A DNA stretch of 64,000 nucleotides, taken from assembly GCF_052056295.1 (NCBI RefSeq), contig NZ_CP182493.1, positions 1,240,001-1,304,000 on the forward strand, in the 5' to 3' direction. Made by a program: the position numbers and the translations under genes. The DNA is from Catenovulum sp052056295. Its GTDB lineage: Bacteria; Pseudomonadota; Gammaproteobacteria; Enterobacterales; Alteromonadaceae. The notes below the pieces were generated by a model, which ran no database searches, was not told where the DNA came from, and saw only the letters and a list, made by a program, of their open reading frames with translations. Positions 52,538-60,713 of this stretch are shown here, piece by piece; the stretch's first letter is position 1; every line of letters begins with the position of its first letter.

Positions 52538-54775
52538 TTACCATAAATAGGTCAATTTTACGCCCCAGTTTAGCGGTAAACCTGGGCTAGAAATAACAGC
52601 CAATGCACCGGTAGAAGTTGGTGATGCAAATTTGTGAACGTAATATTTTTCATCAGTCAGGTTTTCGGCCCAGATATCCAACAACCATTTTTCACTAATA
52701 GGTTTAAATCTAATTTTGCTGCTCAATAAATGATATGCAGGAATAGCAGATATCTCTAAATTTTCTGGTTCTTGGTAAGTTGTGCCTTTGTATCTATAAC
52801 TCATATGCCATTCTAGTTGATAAGCATCAAACCAATTTGGGTAATAACTCAAATTTACCGCATAAGATGATTTAGGGGCGTTACGCAGTTTATTACCTTT
52901 AACCTCATTTTTATCTTTAAAACTATCGTAACGGGCATTTAATAAAGCAAAGTGGCCGCTAAAATGCCAATTTGGCAAACTGTTTGGTGCAAGCAACCAT
53001 TCAACCTCAACCCCTTTACTTGAAGCTGCTGCGGCGTTTTCAACTGAAATAGGACTAACAGGCGCTTGTGATTCACGTTGCAACAAAACCTGTAAATCTT
53101 GATAGTCTGTATAAAACACAGCTGTATTTAATCTAAATTGGTTTTGCCACCAATCAGACTTAACACCGATTTCATAGTTATCAGCATATTCTGGGGCAAA
53201 GCCCAGCTCTGCATCTGCTTTGGTTGGCGCGACACCTTGGTAACCACCACTTTTATATCCTTCAGCATACCTTATATAGCTATATAAATTTTGCTGCCAC
53301 TGACTCGATAACATAAGTTGTAGCGTATTGGCGTTAAAACTGCGCTGATTGGTTGTTTGATAGACTTCATGAATAATCAACCCATCAACTTGATCTGTCA
53401 CTTGTTCGACTTGCTTTTTTTCGTACCCAACTCTATAACCAACAGAAAGTTTGTGTACCGAGTCAAATGCATAATCCAAATTAAAGTAGGCCGCATAAGT
53501 AGTATTGTCTGATTGCTGCAGATTGCTCGAAGCCGTAGATACAACAGTACCCGGGGGAACAACTTGTGTTGGGGTAGATAATATTAAACTGCCCAAATCA
53601 AATGTGTAGCTTTCAGTGCGGCTTGCTTGGCTATCCATCCAATATAAACCTGCAAGCCATTCAACTTGAGTGTCGAATATTTGTTGGCCAAGTAGTCTAA
53701 ACTCTTGGCTTAACTGCTGAGCATCTTCAGTAATGGTAATGTCGGCGGCAAAAAAATCGCTGAATTGTACATCAGCTCCAGATAACGGCTCTAACAAGTG
53801 GCTTTCAGACTCTTTATAAGCTGTTATTGAGTGTAACTCGACCTCTGCAAAATTGTGTACCCAAGTGAGTTGAGTGCCCGAATTAGTATTTTTTGCAGCA
53901 CCAGCATCTGAAGATAAAGTTTGATAAAAGTCGTTAAATACTTCTGGCTGAGTCAGTGAAATGATTTGCCCAAGACCACCAGCAGTAACCGTATGACCTT
54001 TAGCATTCTGATCAATATCATTGTATTCTAAGGCTAAATTTATTTGGTCATCTGATGCCATATAAGCGAATTGAAGATGCGCTGATTGTTGATTTTGATC
54101 TGAGAACACAGCTCGACCATTTACATCTTTAATATAACCATCACGCTGATGGCTGCCTAACGACAAGCGAACTGCAACTTGCTCGCCCAATTGCTGATTT
54201 AGCATTAAATCAAGATTATGCTGCCCCAAGTTTCCAGCACCAACTCGCGCCTTGTATTCATCCGCTAACACAGGTTTGTTGCGGATAAAATGAATCACAC
54301 CACCGACACCATTTTTCCCGTACAAAGTGCCTTGAGGACCACGCAATACCTCTATGCTTTGTAAATCAAAGCTATTCATATACACATTCGACATGCGGTT
54401 TAAATACACTTGGTCAACGAACATAGCAACAGAGCTATCCCCAGCAGCTGAATCGTCATTTGAGCCAATTCCGCGAATATATATTTGTGGCTGAATAATA
54501 TTGATTGTACCGACCGCCAGACCCGGTACTTGAGTTTCTATGTCGGTTAAATTGTTTAGTTCGCTTCGTTCAAATTGCAATTTACCCAATGCAGAAACAG
54601 CTAAAGGTGTTGTTTGAATGTTTTCTTTTTTATGTTGAGAAACAACTTCAATCGTTTCAATTTCATTTGCAGCGATAACAAGCGGTGAGATGATAAAAGA
54701 AGCAGCAGACAATAAAATCTGTCTACCTAAGGTTGAATAACCAATAATAAAAGGGGATCTTAGCGCTTGTGGCAT
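52538..54775 (-). CDS. TonB-dependent receptor
   Basis: Outer-membrane transporter of 745 residues. A hydrophobic leader (about 18-37) precedes a TonB-box-like IETIEVVSQHKKE, a plug domain with TPLAVSALGKLQFE, PQIYIRGIGSNDDSAAGDSS, VFVDQVYLNRM-like strand and EVLRGPQGTLYGKNGVGGVI, then a 22-strand-type barrel (about 180-745) ending GLPLNWGVKLTYLW. This is the size and style of siderophore or small-molecule receptors (Sphingomonas-type) rather than the large glycan receptor of the first locus. Neighbours give no clue to cargo: lipA is upstream and the tRNA operon downstream. The ribosome binding site is weak. Confidence 0.93.
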   Translation of the reverse strand: MPQALRSPFIIGYSTLGRQILLSAASFIISPLVIAANEIETIEVVSQHKKENIQTTPLAVSALGKLQFERSELNNLTDIETQVPGLAVGTINIIQPQIYIRGIGSNDDSAAGDSSVAMFVDQVYLNRMSNVYMNSFDLQSIEVLRGPQGTLYGKNGVGGVIHFIRNKPVLADEYKARVGAGNLGQHNLDLMLNQQLGEQVAVRLSLGSHQRDGYIKDVNGRAVFSDQNQQSAHLQFAYMASDDQINLALEYNDIDQNAKGHTVTAGGLGQIISLTQPEVFNDFYQTLSSDAGAAKNTNSGTQLTWVHNFAEVELHSITAYKESESHLLEPLSGADVQFSDFFAADITITEDAQQLSQEFRLLGQQIFDTQVEWLAGLYWMDSQASRTESYTFDLGSLILSTPTQVVPPGTVVSTASSNLQQSDNTTYAAYFNLDYAFDSVHKLSVGYRVGYEKKQVEQVTDQVDGLIIHEVYQTTNQRSFNANTLQLMLSSQWQQNLYSYIRYAEGYKSGGYQGVAPTKADAELGFAPEYADNYEIGVKSDWWQNQFRLNTAVFYTDYQDLQVLLQRESQAPVSPISVENAAAASSKGVEVEWLLAPNSLPNWHFSGHFALLNARYDSFKDKNEVKGNKLRNAPKSSYAVNLSYYPNWFDAYQLEWHMSYRYKGTTYQEPENLEISAIPAYHLLSSKIRFKPISEKWLLDIWAENLTDEKYYVHKFASPTSTGALAVISSPGLPLNWGVKLTYLW

Positions 54776-54842
54776 CTACACACTCATTCTAGTTTTTTGC
54801 TAGTTTCAGTGTAGACGCCAAATTATATTTTGTGAAATAAGC

Positions 54843-55808
54843 TTATTTAACTTCTTCACCAGCAGCTTGTTTGTCCGCATGGTAGCTTGAACGTACCATA
54901 GGGCCACATGCCGCATGGCTAAAACCTAAGTCTTTAGCAATGCCATCAAGCTCATCAAATTCTTTTGGATGCACATAACGTTTGACCGGTAAGTGATGGC
55001 GCGAAGGCTGTAAATATTGGCCTAGCGTTAACATATCAACGTTATGTTCACGTAGGTCCTTTAATACTTCAACAATCTCTTCATTGGTTTCACCCATGCC
55101 CATCATCAAACCTGATTTAGTTGCAACATCTGGGTTATCTTCTTTGAAGCGACGTAATAACTCTAACGACCATTTATAGTCAGCACCTGGTCGTGCCATT
55201 TTGTACAAACGCGGGGCGGTTTCTAAATTGTGGTTAAATACATCTGGCGGGCTGGTATTCAATATTTTTAGCGCCACTTCCATGCGCCCTCTAAAATCAG
55301 GTACTAGTACTTCAATTTTAATTTCAGGGCTGTATTTACGAATGGCATCAATACAATCAACAAAATGCTGCGCACCACCATCACGTAAATCATCACGGTC
55401 TACCGATGTGATGACCACGTATTTTAGCTTCATTTCAGCTATGGTTTTGCCTAGTTTTTCCGGCTCATTTTCATCCGGCTTTAATGGACGACCATGTGCA
55501 ACATCACAAAATGGACAGCGACGTGTACAAATGTCACCCAAAATCATAAATGTGGCTGTACCGTGGTTAAAACATTCGGCTAAGTTAGGGCATGATGCTT
55601 CTTCACAAACCGAGTGCAAATTATTTTTGCGCATGGTTTGTTTAATATGCTCAATTTTTTCGCTGCTACGTGGCAACTTAATTTTAATCCACTCAGGTTT
55701 GCGCAACATTTCCGATTTTTCTGTTGGCAAAACCTTCACCGGAATTAAGCGCATTTTGTCTTCATCACGTAGCTTTTCACCGGCTACCGGACGTGCTGGT
55801 TTATTCAT
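54843..55808 (-). CDS. lipA: Lipoyl synthase
   Basis: Radical SAM enzyme of 321 residues that inserts two sulfurs into octanoylated E2/GcvH domains to make lipoate. The auxiliary 4Fe-4S cluster is bound by CEEASCPNLAEC, the radical SAM cluster by CTRRCPFC, and the C-terminal RSSYHA serine is the third-type ligand. The ATG at 55808, with AGGG upstream, gives the E. coli length; it overlaps the lipB stop by 8 bases, so translation is probably coupled. Confidence 0.98.
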   Translation of the reverse strand: MNKPARPVAGEKLRDEDKMRLIPVKVLPTEKSEMLRKPEWIKIKLPRSSEKIEHIKQTMRKNNLHSVCEEASCPNLAECFNHGTATFMILGDICTRRCPFCDVAHGRPLKPDENEPEKLGKTIAEMKLKYVVITSVDRDDLRDGGAQHFVDCIDAIRKYSPEIKIEVLVPDFRGRMEVALKILNTSPPDVFNHNLETAPRLYKMARPGADYKWSLELLRRFKEDNPDVATKSGLMMGMGETNEEIVEVLKDLREHNVDMLTLGQYLQPSRHHLPVKRYVHPKEFDELDGIAKDLGFSHAACGPMVRSSYHADKQAAGEEVK

Positions 55809-56472
55809 TTTCAAACCCTATCTTTTCGACCACATTGGTATACTCTAAGTGTTTTACAAGCTGTTGCGTTAACCCTTGTTTAGCCGCGGTTATATTTTGC
55901 GGCCCACCGAGCGCTGATGTTTGTGTCATTTGTAAACCTTGATACCCACAAGGATTAATTCGTTGAAACGGCGCTAAATCCATAGCCACGTTTAACGCTA
56001 AACCGTGAAACGAACAGCCACGGCGAATGCGTAAACCAAGTGATGCAATTTTTTGCTCATTAACATACACACCTGGCGCATCCTTTTTAGCATAAGCATC
56101 TATCCCATCACCTTGCAGTAGATCAACTATGCTTTGTTCTATTGCGGTTACTAGATTACGTACACCTATGCCTTTGCGTTTTATATCAATTAGGGTGTAA
56201 CCAACCAATTGACCTGGGCCGTGGTAAGTTACTTGACCACCTCGGTCGACCTTAACTACAGGAATATCACCCGGCATTAATAAATGTTCTTCTTTACCCG
56301 CTTGCCCTTGAGTAAATACGGCAGGATGCTCAACCCACCATATTTCATCTATTTGTTCGGCGGGGCGAGTTTGGGTAAAGTTTTGCATTTTTTGCCAAAC
56401 AGGCAAATAGTCTTGCGTACCGAGTTCGCGGACAATTAGCTCGGATGCTAATGCTGACTTAGCTTCAGTCAA
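55801..56472 (-). CDS. lipB: Octanoyl-[ACP]:protein N-octanoyltransferase
   Basis: Transfers octanoate from ACP to lipoyl domains; 223 residues. Active-site features are RGGQVTYHGPGQLVGY (78-92), Lys141 in EQKIASLGLRIRRGCSFHG and the acyl-carrying Cys153 in the same stretch. It starts directly after the ybeD stop and overlaps lipA, giving the operon ybeD-lipB-lipA as in enterobacteria. Confidence 0.97.
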   Translation of the reverse strand: MTEAKSALASELIVRELGTQDYLPVWQKMQNFTQTRPAEQIDEIWWVEHPAVFTQGQAGKEEHLLMPGDIPVVKVDRGGQVTYHGPGQLVGYTLIDIKRKGIGVRNLVTAIEQSIVDLLQGDGIDAYAKKDAPGVYVNEQKIASLGLRIRRGCSFHGLALNVAMDLAPFQRINPCGYQGLQMTQTSALGGPQNITAAKQGLTQQLVKHLEYTNVVEKIGFENE

Positions 56473-56736
56473 TTACATCACCATTCTAACTGAGTCGATA
56501 TCAGCTAAGTCTTTGTATAAGGTTTCTAATTGCTCTTTGCTTTGTGCAGTAATGCTAATGGTCACAGACTGGTAGTTACCTTTGCCACTTGGTTTACTGG
56601 TAGGACGATAATCACCTGGTGCGTGTTTTTGTACCACAGCAACCACTTTTTCCATCAGTTGTGAGTCGTTGGTGCCTAAAACTTTGAAAGGAAATTGGCA
56701 AGGAAATTCTAAATATTCGTCAAACTTAGTTTTCAT
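56473..56736 (-). CDS. ybeD: YbeD family protein (DUF493)
   Basis: An 87-residue ACT-like alpha/beta protein of the YbeD/DUF493 family, of uncertain function. The ATG at 56736 has AAGG upstream and gives MKTKFDEYLEFPCQFPFKVL, the family N-terminus; the frame opens further upstream at 56808. The pattern VSIT-ITAQSKEQLETLYKDL is the family's second strand and helix. It is the first gene of the lipoate operon, abutting lipB. Confidence 0.93.
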   Translation of the reverse strand: MKTKFDEYLEFPCQFPFKVLGTNDSQLMEKVVAVVQKHAPGDYRPTSKPSGKGNYQSVTISITAQSKEQLETLYKDLADIDSVRMVM

Positions 56737-56774
56737 CTCAACCTTATTGCTGCGTTTGGACAAGAATGCCGCAT

Positions 56775-56780
56775 AGTATA
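56775..56780 (-). promoter_or_regulatory. Candidate -10 for ybeD-lipB-lipA
   Basis: TATACT on the minus strand lies about 39 bp upstream of ybeD, just past the dacA terminator. No convincing -35 is present at normal spacing. Confidence 0.4.
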
Positions 56781-56806
56781 ACGCATTCGCAGGGAGAGCT
56801 AAAAAC

Positions 56807-56842
56807 AAAAAAGCACAGTGAAACTATTCACTGTGCTTTTTA
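56807..56842. terminator. Bidirectional terminator between dacA and ybeD
   Basis: AAAAAAGCACAGTGAA and TTCACTGTGCTTTTT form a long stem around a 4-base loop, with T-runs on both strands. It ends dacA transcription about 80 bp after its stop. Confidence 0.9.
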
Positions 56843-56924
56843 TGGTTATTTTACCGCCGTTATAAAGAAAAGCGCGGCAAACAAATTTAACGCAGCTATC
56901 AGGAAAAACAGCAGCTAGAAATTG

Positions 56925-58079
56925 TTACTTGAATTGCATTTTTAGGTAGTCGATAGCTCGGCTCATCAAACCACCTTCATTAATGCTCTCTAATGCCACT
57001 AACGGGTATTCAGCTAAATCTTCACCATCTAACTGTAAAAACAATTTACCAACCACAGCGCCCTTTTTAACAGGGGCAACTAGCTCTTGATCAAGTTGAA
57101 TATTAGTTTTTAAGTTTTTACGTTGACCACGTGGAATAGTGATAGCTGTGCTTTGGGCAATGCCCAACTTAACTGTGTCTTTATCACCCATCCAAATAGC
57201 TTGGTCGGCAAACTTAGTACCTGCTTCATATGGGGTAATAGTTTCAAAAAATCTAAAACCATAATTTAATAATTTTTTGTTTTCGTCTTTACGCGCACGC
57301 TCTGATTCCGTGCCCATAACCACAGAAATTAAGCGCATATCACCTTTAGTTGCAGAGGTCACTAAACTATAACCAGCTGCTTCAGTATGACCGGTTTTAA
57401 TTCCGTCTACATCTAAGCTTTTATCCCACAATAATGTATTGCGGTTATATTGTTTGATGCCATTAAAAGTGAATGATTTTTCTGCGTACAAGGCATATTC
57501 ATCAGGCGTATCGCGAATAAGCGCTTTGGCAAGTGTTGCCATATCACGCGGAGATGTAAAATGGTTTGCAGAAGTTAAACCATGGCTGTTTTCAAAAAAT
57601 GACGAGGTCATGCCTAGTTTTTCTGCATGTGCATTCATTAAACTGGTAAAAGCACCTTCTGTACCGGCAATATGCTCTGCCATGGCTACACACGCATCAT
57701 TACCTGATTGAATAATAATACCGCGATTTAAGTCTTCCACAGATACTTGCTTACCTACCTCGATAAACATTTTTGACGATTCAGGAAAGTTTTTCGCCCA
57801 AGCTCGTTCACTGATAGTGACTAAATCAGAGTTTTTAATATTGCCACTTTTAAGTTCTAAACCGATAACATAACTTGTCATCATTTTAGTTAATGAGGCT
57901 GGGTCTAACTGCATGTCGGCGTTTTCACTAGAAATAACATAACCTGTGTTGTAATCAACTAGGATATGGCCTTTAGCGTTTACTTTTGGCGGGCTAGGTA
58001 AGATTGCCGCAGCATTAAATGCAACCAGACTGATCCCAACACTGAGGATCCCAACTGTACGTTTGATAATTTTTTTCAT
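56925..58079 (-). CDS. dacA: D-alanyl-D-alanine carboxypeptidase (PBP5/6 type)
   Basis: Low-molecular-mass penicillin-binding protein of 384 residues that trims the terminal D-Ala of peptidoglycan stem peptides in the periplasm. After a signal peptide (about 1-25) come the three active-site motifs S62-L-T-K65, S125-G-N127 and K228-T-G230. The C-terminal beta-domain ends in an amphipathic helix (GLMSRAIDYLKMQFK) that would dock on the inner membrane, as in E. coli PBP5. It lies between rlpA and the lipoate operon in conserved order and has its own promoter and terminator. Confidence 0.96.
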   Translation of the reverse strand: MKKIIKRTVGILSVGISLVAFNAAAILPSPPKVNAKGHILVDYNTGYVISSENADMQLDPASLTKMMTSYVIGLELKSGNIKNSDLVTISERAWAKNFPESSKMFIEVGKQVSVEDLNRGIIIQSGNDACVAMAEHIAGTEGAFTSLMNAHAEKLGMTSSFFENSHGLTSANHFTSPRDMATLAKALIRDTPDEYALYAEKSFTFNGIKQYNRNTLLWDKSLDVDGIKTGHTEAAGYSLVTSATKGDMRLISVVMGTESERARKDENKKLLNYGFRFFETITPYEAGTKFADQAIWMGDKDTVKLGIAQSTAITIPRGQRKNLKTNIQLDQELVAPVKKGAVVGKLFLQLDGEDLAEYPLVALESINEGGLMSRAIDYLKMQFK

Positions 58080-58147
58080 GATAAATTTTGCTGATTTCTG
58101 GATTTAGTTTTGAAAAATTAAGCTTTAAGCCAAATTAGCGCGTAGTG

Positions 58148-58153
58148 ATTATA
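58148..58153 (-). promoter_or_regulatory. Candidate dacA promoter -10
   Basis: A consensus TATAAT on the minus strand lies 69 bp upstream of dacA, in the gap after rlpA. The -35 is poor. Confidence 0.5.
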
Positions 58154-58183
58154 CCCAAGCTAGTTGCAATTAACAGAGCCAAT

Positions 58184-58972
58184 TTATTCTGGTAACTCAT
58201 GCACAGGTCGAATATTGGTAAACTCTTGTGCATTTGTATAACCACTGCGAATTAAGTCTGCCACAACTTGCTCGGCTTGAGCCTGCTCTTCCATTGGCCC
58301 TGCAATTAGGTGAAAAGTTCCGCTATTTTCAACAATTTTAGTTGGTAACTGAAACAAAGCGGCAATTGCCGACGATTTATCCTGTAAGTTGCTTTTTACG
58401 TCACCTTTTTCAACTTGGATATAAAAACCTGGCGCTGAGTGCAAAGCTTCCACTTTTACATTGGCTGTGCCTGTTTGGGTAATACCGAGTTTAAAAGCCG
58501 CGGCATAAGATAAATCTATCACTCGCCCTGGATGAAATGGTCCTCTGTCGTTCACTCTTACAACAGCTTTACGGCCGTTATCTAAGTTAGTAACGCGCAC
58601 ATAAGTGGGCAAAGGTAAGTTTTTATGTGCTGCACTCATAGAGTACATGTCATATATTTCGCCGTTTGAGGTTAAATGGCCGTGAAATTTTTGCCCATAC
58701 CAAGACGCAATACCGGTTTCGGTAAAACCTTCGGCACTTTTAAGTACTTGGTAATCTTTGCCCCAAACAGTGTAATTTTTATTGCCACCTAAACTTGGTT
58801 GCTCGTATATAGGGGTTGGGTCTATGGTTTCATGCGCAAGCGGCAAACGTGCTGGTGCAACATCTTGTTTTAGTGCATAGCGACTGCTAGATTGATTGGT
58901 GCTTTGGCAAGCAAGTAAATAGGCACAAACCAATACTAAAACAGAATTTTTTACCCAAACCATCACGTTCAT
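58184..58972 (-). CDS. rlpA: RlpA-family septal ring lytic transglycosylase lipoprotein
   Basis: Outer-membrane lipoprotein of 262 residues that cleaves denuded glycan strands at division sites. It has a lipoprotein signal (VLVLVCAYLLAC), a double-psi beta-barrel catalytic domain (about 82-170) with GIASWYGQKFHGHLTSNGE, AAHKNLPLPTYVRVTN and VRVNDRGPF (the catalytic Asp/His region), and a C-terminal SPOR domain (about 185-255) that would bind septal peptidoglycan. It lies between the ODP-like gene and dacA; in related genomes it follows mrdB or mltB. Confidence 0.94.
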   Translation of the reverse strand: MNVMVWVKNSVLVLVCAYLLACQSTNQSSSRYALKQDVAPARLPLAHETIDPTPIYEQPSLGGNKNYTVWGKDYQVLKSAEGFTETGIASWYGQKFHGHLTSNGEIYDMYSMSAAHKNLPLPTYVRVTNLDNGRKAVVRVNDRGPFHPGRVIDLSYAAAFKLGITQTGTANVKVEALHSAPGFYIQVEKGDVKSNLQDKSSAIAALFQLPTKIVENSGTFHLIAGPMEEQAQAEQVVADLIRSGYTNAQEFTNIRPVHELPE

Positions 58973-59022
58973 TTTGTTAATTTAAATAACCACAGCTAAA
59001 TTTTGGTGTACTGTTATAAACA

Positions 59023-59787
59023 CTATTTTTTCTCTTGTCTAGCCTGAGCAGTTCGACCTATTGCAGTGCCAACTGGTAATTGCTCAAACCAATCAAGAAA
59101 TTTTTTGATGTTGTCGCCGGTAAATATACGCCCATGCTGCGGTGCCATATATTCGATATCTAATTTACGCACACGATTAATCCAATCTAGCTTGGCTTCA
59201 TTTGATGGCATCCATCTTTGATGAAAACCTTTCATTTTTGGGATATGTGCCTCAAAATCATCCACAAATAAAGGGGCATCAACATCCTCCAACGCAGCGC
59301 CAATATCACCGCTCATCAACACTTTTGCTTGTGGATCATATATATGAAAATTTCCAGATGAATGTAAATAATGTGCGGGGATCATTTCAACTGTATAACC
59401 AGCTAAATCTATTTTTCCACCTTCATCAGCTATTGGCGCATAACGAATATTTTTCATGCCAAAATGGCGAATAAAACCTTCCCACAACCAAGGACTGTGT
59501 AACACTGCTTCAGGCAGAGCTTGATCCCACAAACCCAATGAAGAAATAATGTCGGGATCTTGATGTGATGCGAATATATCCGTTATATGTTCAACCGACG
59601 CATACCTGAGGACAGATGCCAACATAGGCGCAAATAATTCAATGCCACCTGGGTCCATCAATAACGCCCGTTCACCACAAACCAACATATATTGGTTGGT
59701 ATCAATAATTTTTTCTGGTTTATCTACATCACGGCCAAACATTAACCATTGACTATTTTTTGTTTTTACTATTTCTGTGGCTTTCAT
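59023..59787 (-). CDS. ODP-like diiron metallo-beta-lactamase-fold protein
   Basis: A 254-residue soluble protein with the flavodiiron-type metallo-beta-lactamase fold but without flavodoxin domain. The diiron ligands can be placed: H75-x-D77-x-D79 in ASHQDPDI, H139 (and H142) in PAHYLHSS, D161 in MSGDIGAA and H218 in APQHGRIF. This ligand set and the short length match the oxygen-binding diiron proteins (ODP) linked to bacterial chemotaxis (for example in Treponema denticola), rather than NO- or O2-reducing flavoproteins. The ATG overlaps the stop of the chemoreceptor-like gene by 4 bases, which supports a shared function in O2 or redox sensing. The role is inferred; an enzyme activity cannot be excluded. 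Confidence 0.82.
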   Translation of the reverse strand: MKATEIVKTKNSQWLMFGRDVDKPEKIIDTNQYMLVCGERALLMDPGGIELFAPMLASVLRYASVEHITDIFASHQDPDIISSLGLWDQALPEAVLHSPWLWEGFIRHFGMKNIRYAPIADEGGKIDLAGYTVEMIPAHYLHSSGNFHIYDPQAKVLMSGDIGAALEDVDAPLFVDDFEAHIPKMKGFHQRWMPSNEAKLDWINRVRKLDIEYMAPQHGRIFTGDNIKKFLDWFEQLPVGTAIGRTAQARQEKK

Positions 59788-60398
59788 ATAAAAATTCTAC
59801 TTCCTTTTAAAAGACTTTCGGCGGCGGTTAATTCGCTTTTAATTTTGGCGGCTGAATCAAATATATTCGCAGCAATCACTTCAAGTTGTTTCTGAAAACT
59901 GCCAGATTTGGACGCTTCTATTTTTGACATGCTTGATATTGCGGTAGCTGAACGAATTTGTTTTTGCGTTTGCTCAATTAAATCGTATAAATTTCGATGC
60001 AGTTTACTGTAGGTTTGCTGTAATTCATGCAACTGCTGTTTATTCGCTGACACGAGTGGATTAATACTTTGAATAAATTGCGCTTGTTTGCCGAGAAATT
60101 GCGAGCGGGTAAATTTATCTTGTGCTTGGCTACAACGCTCTAATTCAACTGCAAACTGGGATATTTTTATTGCCGTTTTATCTATTTCTTGCGCTAGATT
60201 AATAGTGCTGGTCGCCATTTCCTGGATAAAGGCGGTAATGGCAGTAAAACCGACAGCTTGAATACCCGCTCGCGCGGTAATTGCACGCGCATTTTTTGCG
60301 GTTAAAGATAAACATTCAGCTATTTTAGTCGCAAAGTACAAGTGAGCAGCCACTTTGGCCGCGACAACAAACACAGGGGTCTTAGTTTTATTCACCAT
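59784..60398 (-). CDS. Minimal chemoreceptor-like coiled-coil protein
   Basis: A 204-residue, all-helical soluble protein with no membrane segment. Residues 31-62 (SLTAKNARAITARAGIQAVG then FTAITAFIQEMA) resemble the hairpin tip of chemoreceptors, where NAAIEAARAGExGRGF contacts CheA and CheW; here the spacing is altered but NA...ARAG...GF...I..MA is kept. Long heptad-like helices follow (about 65-200), without the usual antiparallel partner at the N-terminal side, so it looks like a truncated or derived receptor. AAGGA lies 7 bases before the ATG. Translation is coupled to the ODP-like gene by an ATGA overlap. It may link the diiron protein to a chemotaxis array; this is inferred. Confidence 0.65.
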   Translation of the reverse strand: MVNKTKTPVFVVAAKVAAHLYFATKIAECLSLTAKNARAITARAGIQAVGFTAITAFIQEMATSTINLAQEIDKTAIKISQFAVELERCSQAQDKFTRSQFLGKQAQFIQSINPLVSANKQQLHELQQTYSKLHRNLYDLIEQTQKQIRSATAISSMSKIEASKSGSFQKQLEVIAANIFDSAAKIKSELTAAESLLKGSRIFI

Positions 60399-60422
60399 AG
60401 GCTTATCCTTAAACTGGTCTAC

Positions 60423-60690
60423 ATAGAGCTAAATCAATATAAATAGCGATAATCAGCTGGAGATAAAAGCCATTTAGGCAAGGCAAGTTGGCACAGGCAT
60501 AGTGGTTCTATATCAAGCCAACTTAACGCAGAATAAATGGCTTTTAGCCCAGCCTTTCAGGAGCCTCACAGACAGCCCACTTCTGTGTTGTATCATTTAG
60601 AAAGGTGCCTACATTCCTGCAATGATACGCCTTGAATTGAACTGTCTGTGATGGCTCTGATACTCGCAATTTATATTGATTTAGCTCTAT
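60423..60690. repeat. 268-bp structured element with terminal inverted repeats and two nested hairpins
   Basis: The 22-bp ends are perfect inverted repeats (60423-60444 and 60669-60690) and pairing continues with few mismatches to about 60456/60657. Inside are two hairpins. The first pairs 60456-60476 with 60534-60553 (GCTGG, AAAAGCCATTTA) and, nested, 60485-60492 with 60517-60524 (AAGTTGGC). The second pairs 60561-60575 with 60642-60657 (GAGCC, TCACAGACAG) and, nested, 60590-60597 with 60621-60628 (GTATCATT). The whole could fold as a three-way junction on either strand. No long frame is present. It is either a MITE-like mobile repeat or a structured RNA. No clear target duplication was seen beyond a possible AT. 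Confidence 0.85.
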
Positions 60691-60713
60691 CATCCTAGAC
60701 TATGTTTTAATTT

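Noticed and set aside
55201..55848. 215-codon open frame antisense to lipA
   Set aside because: Shadow of lipA, whose iron-sulfur motifs are all intact on the other strand.
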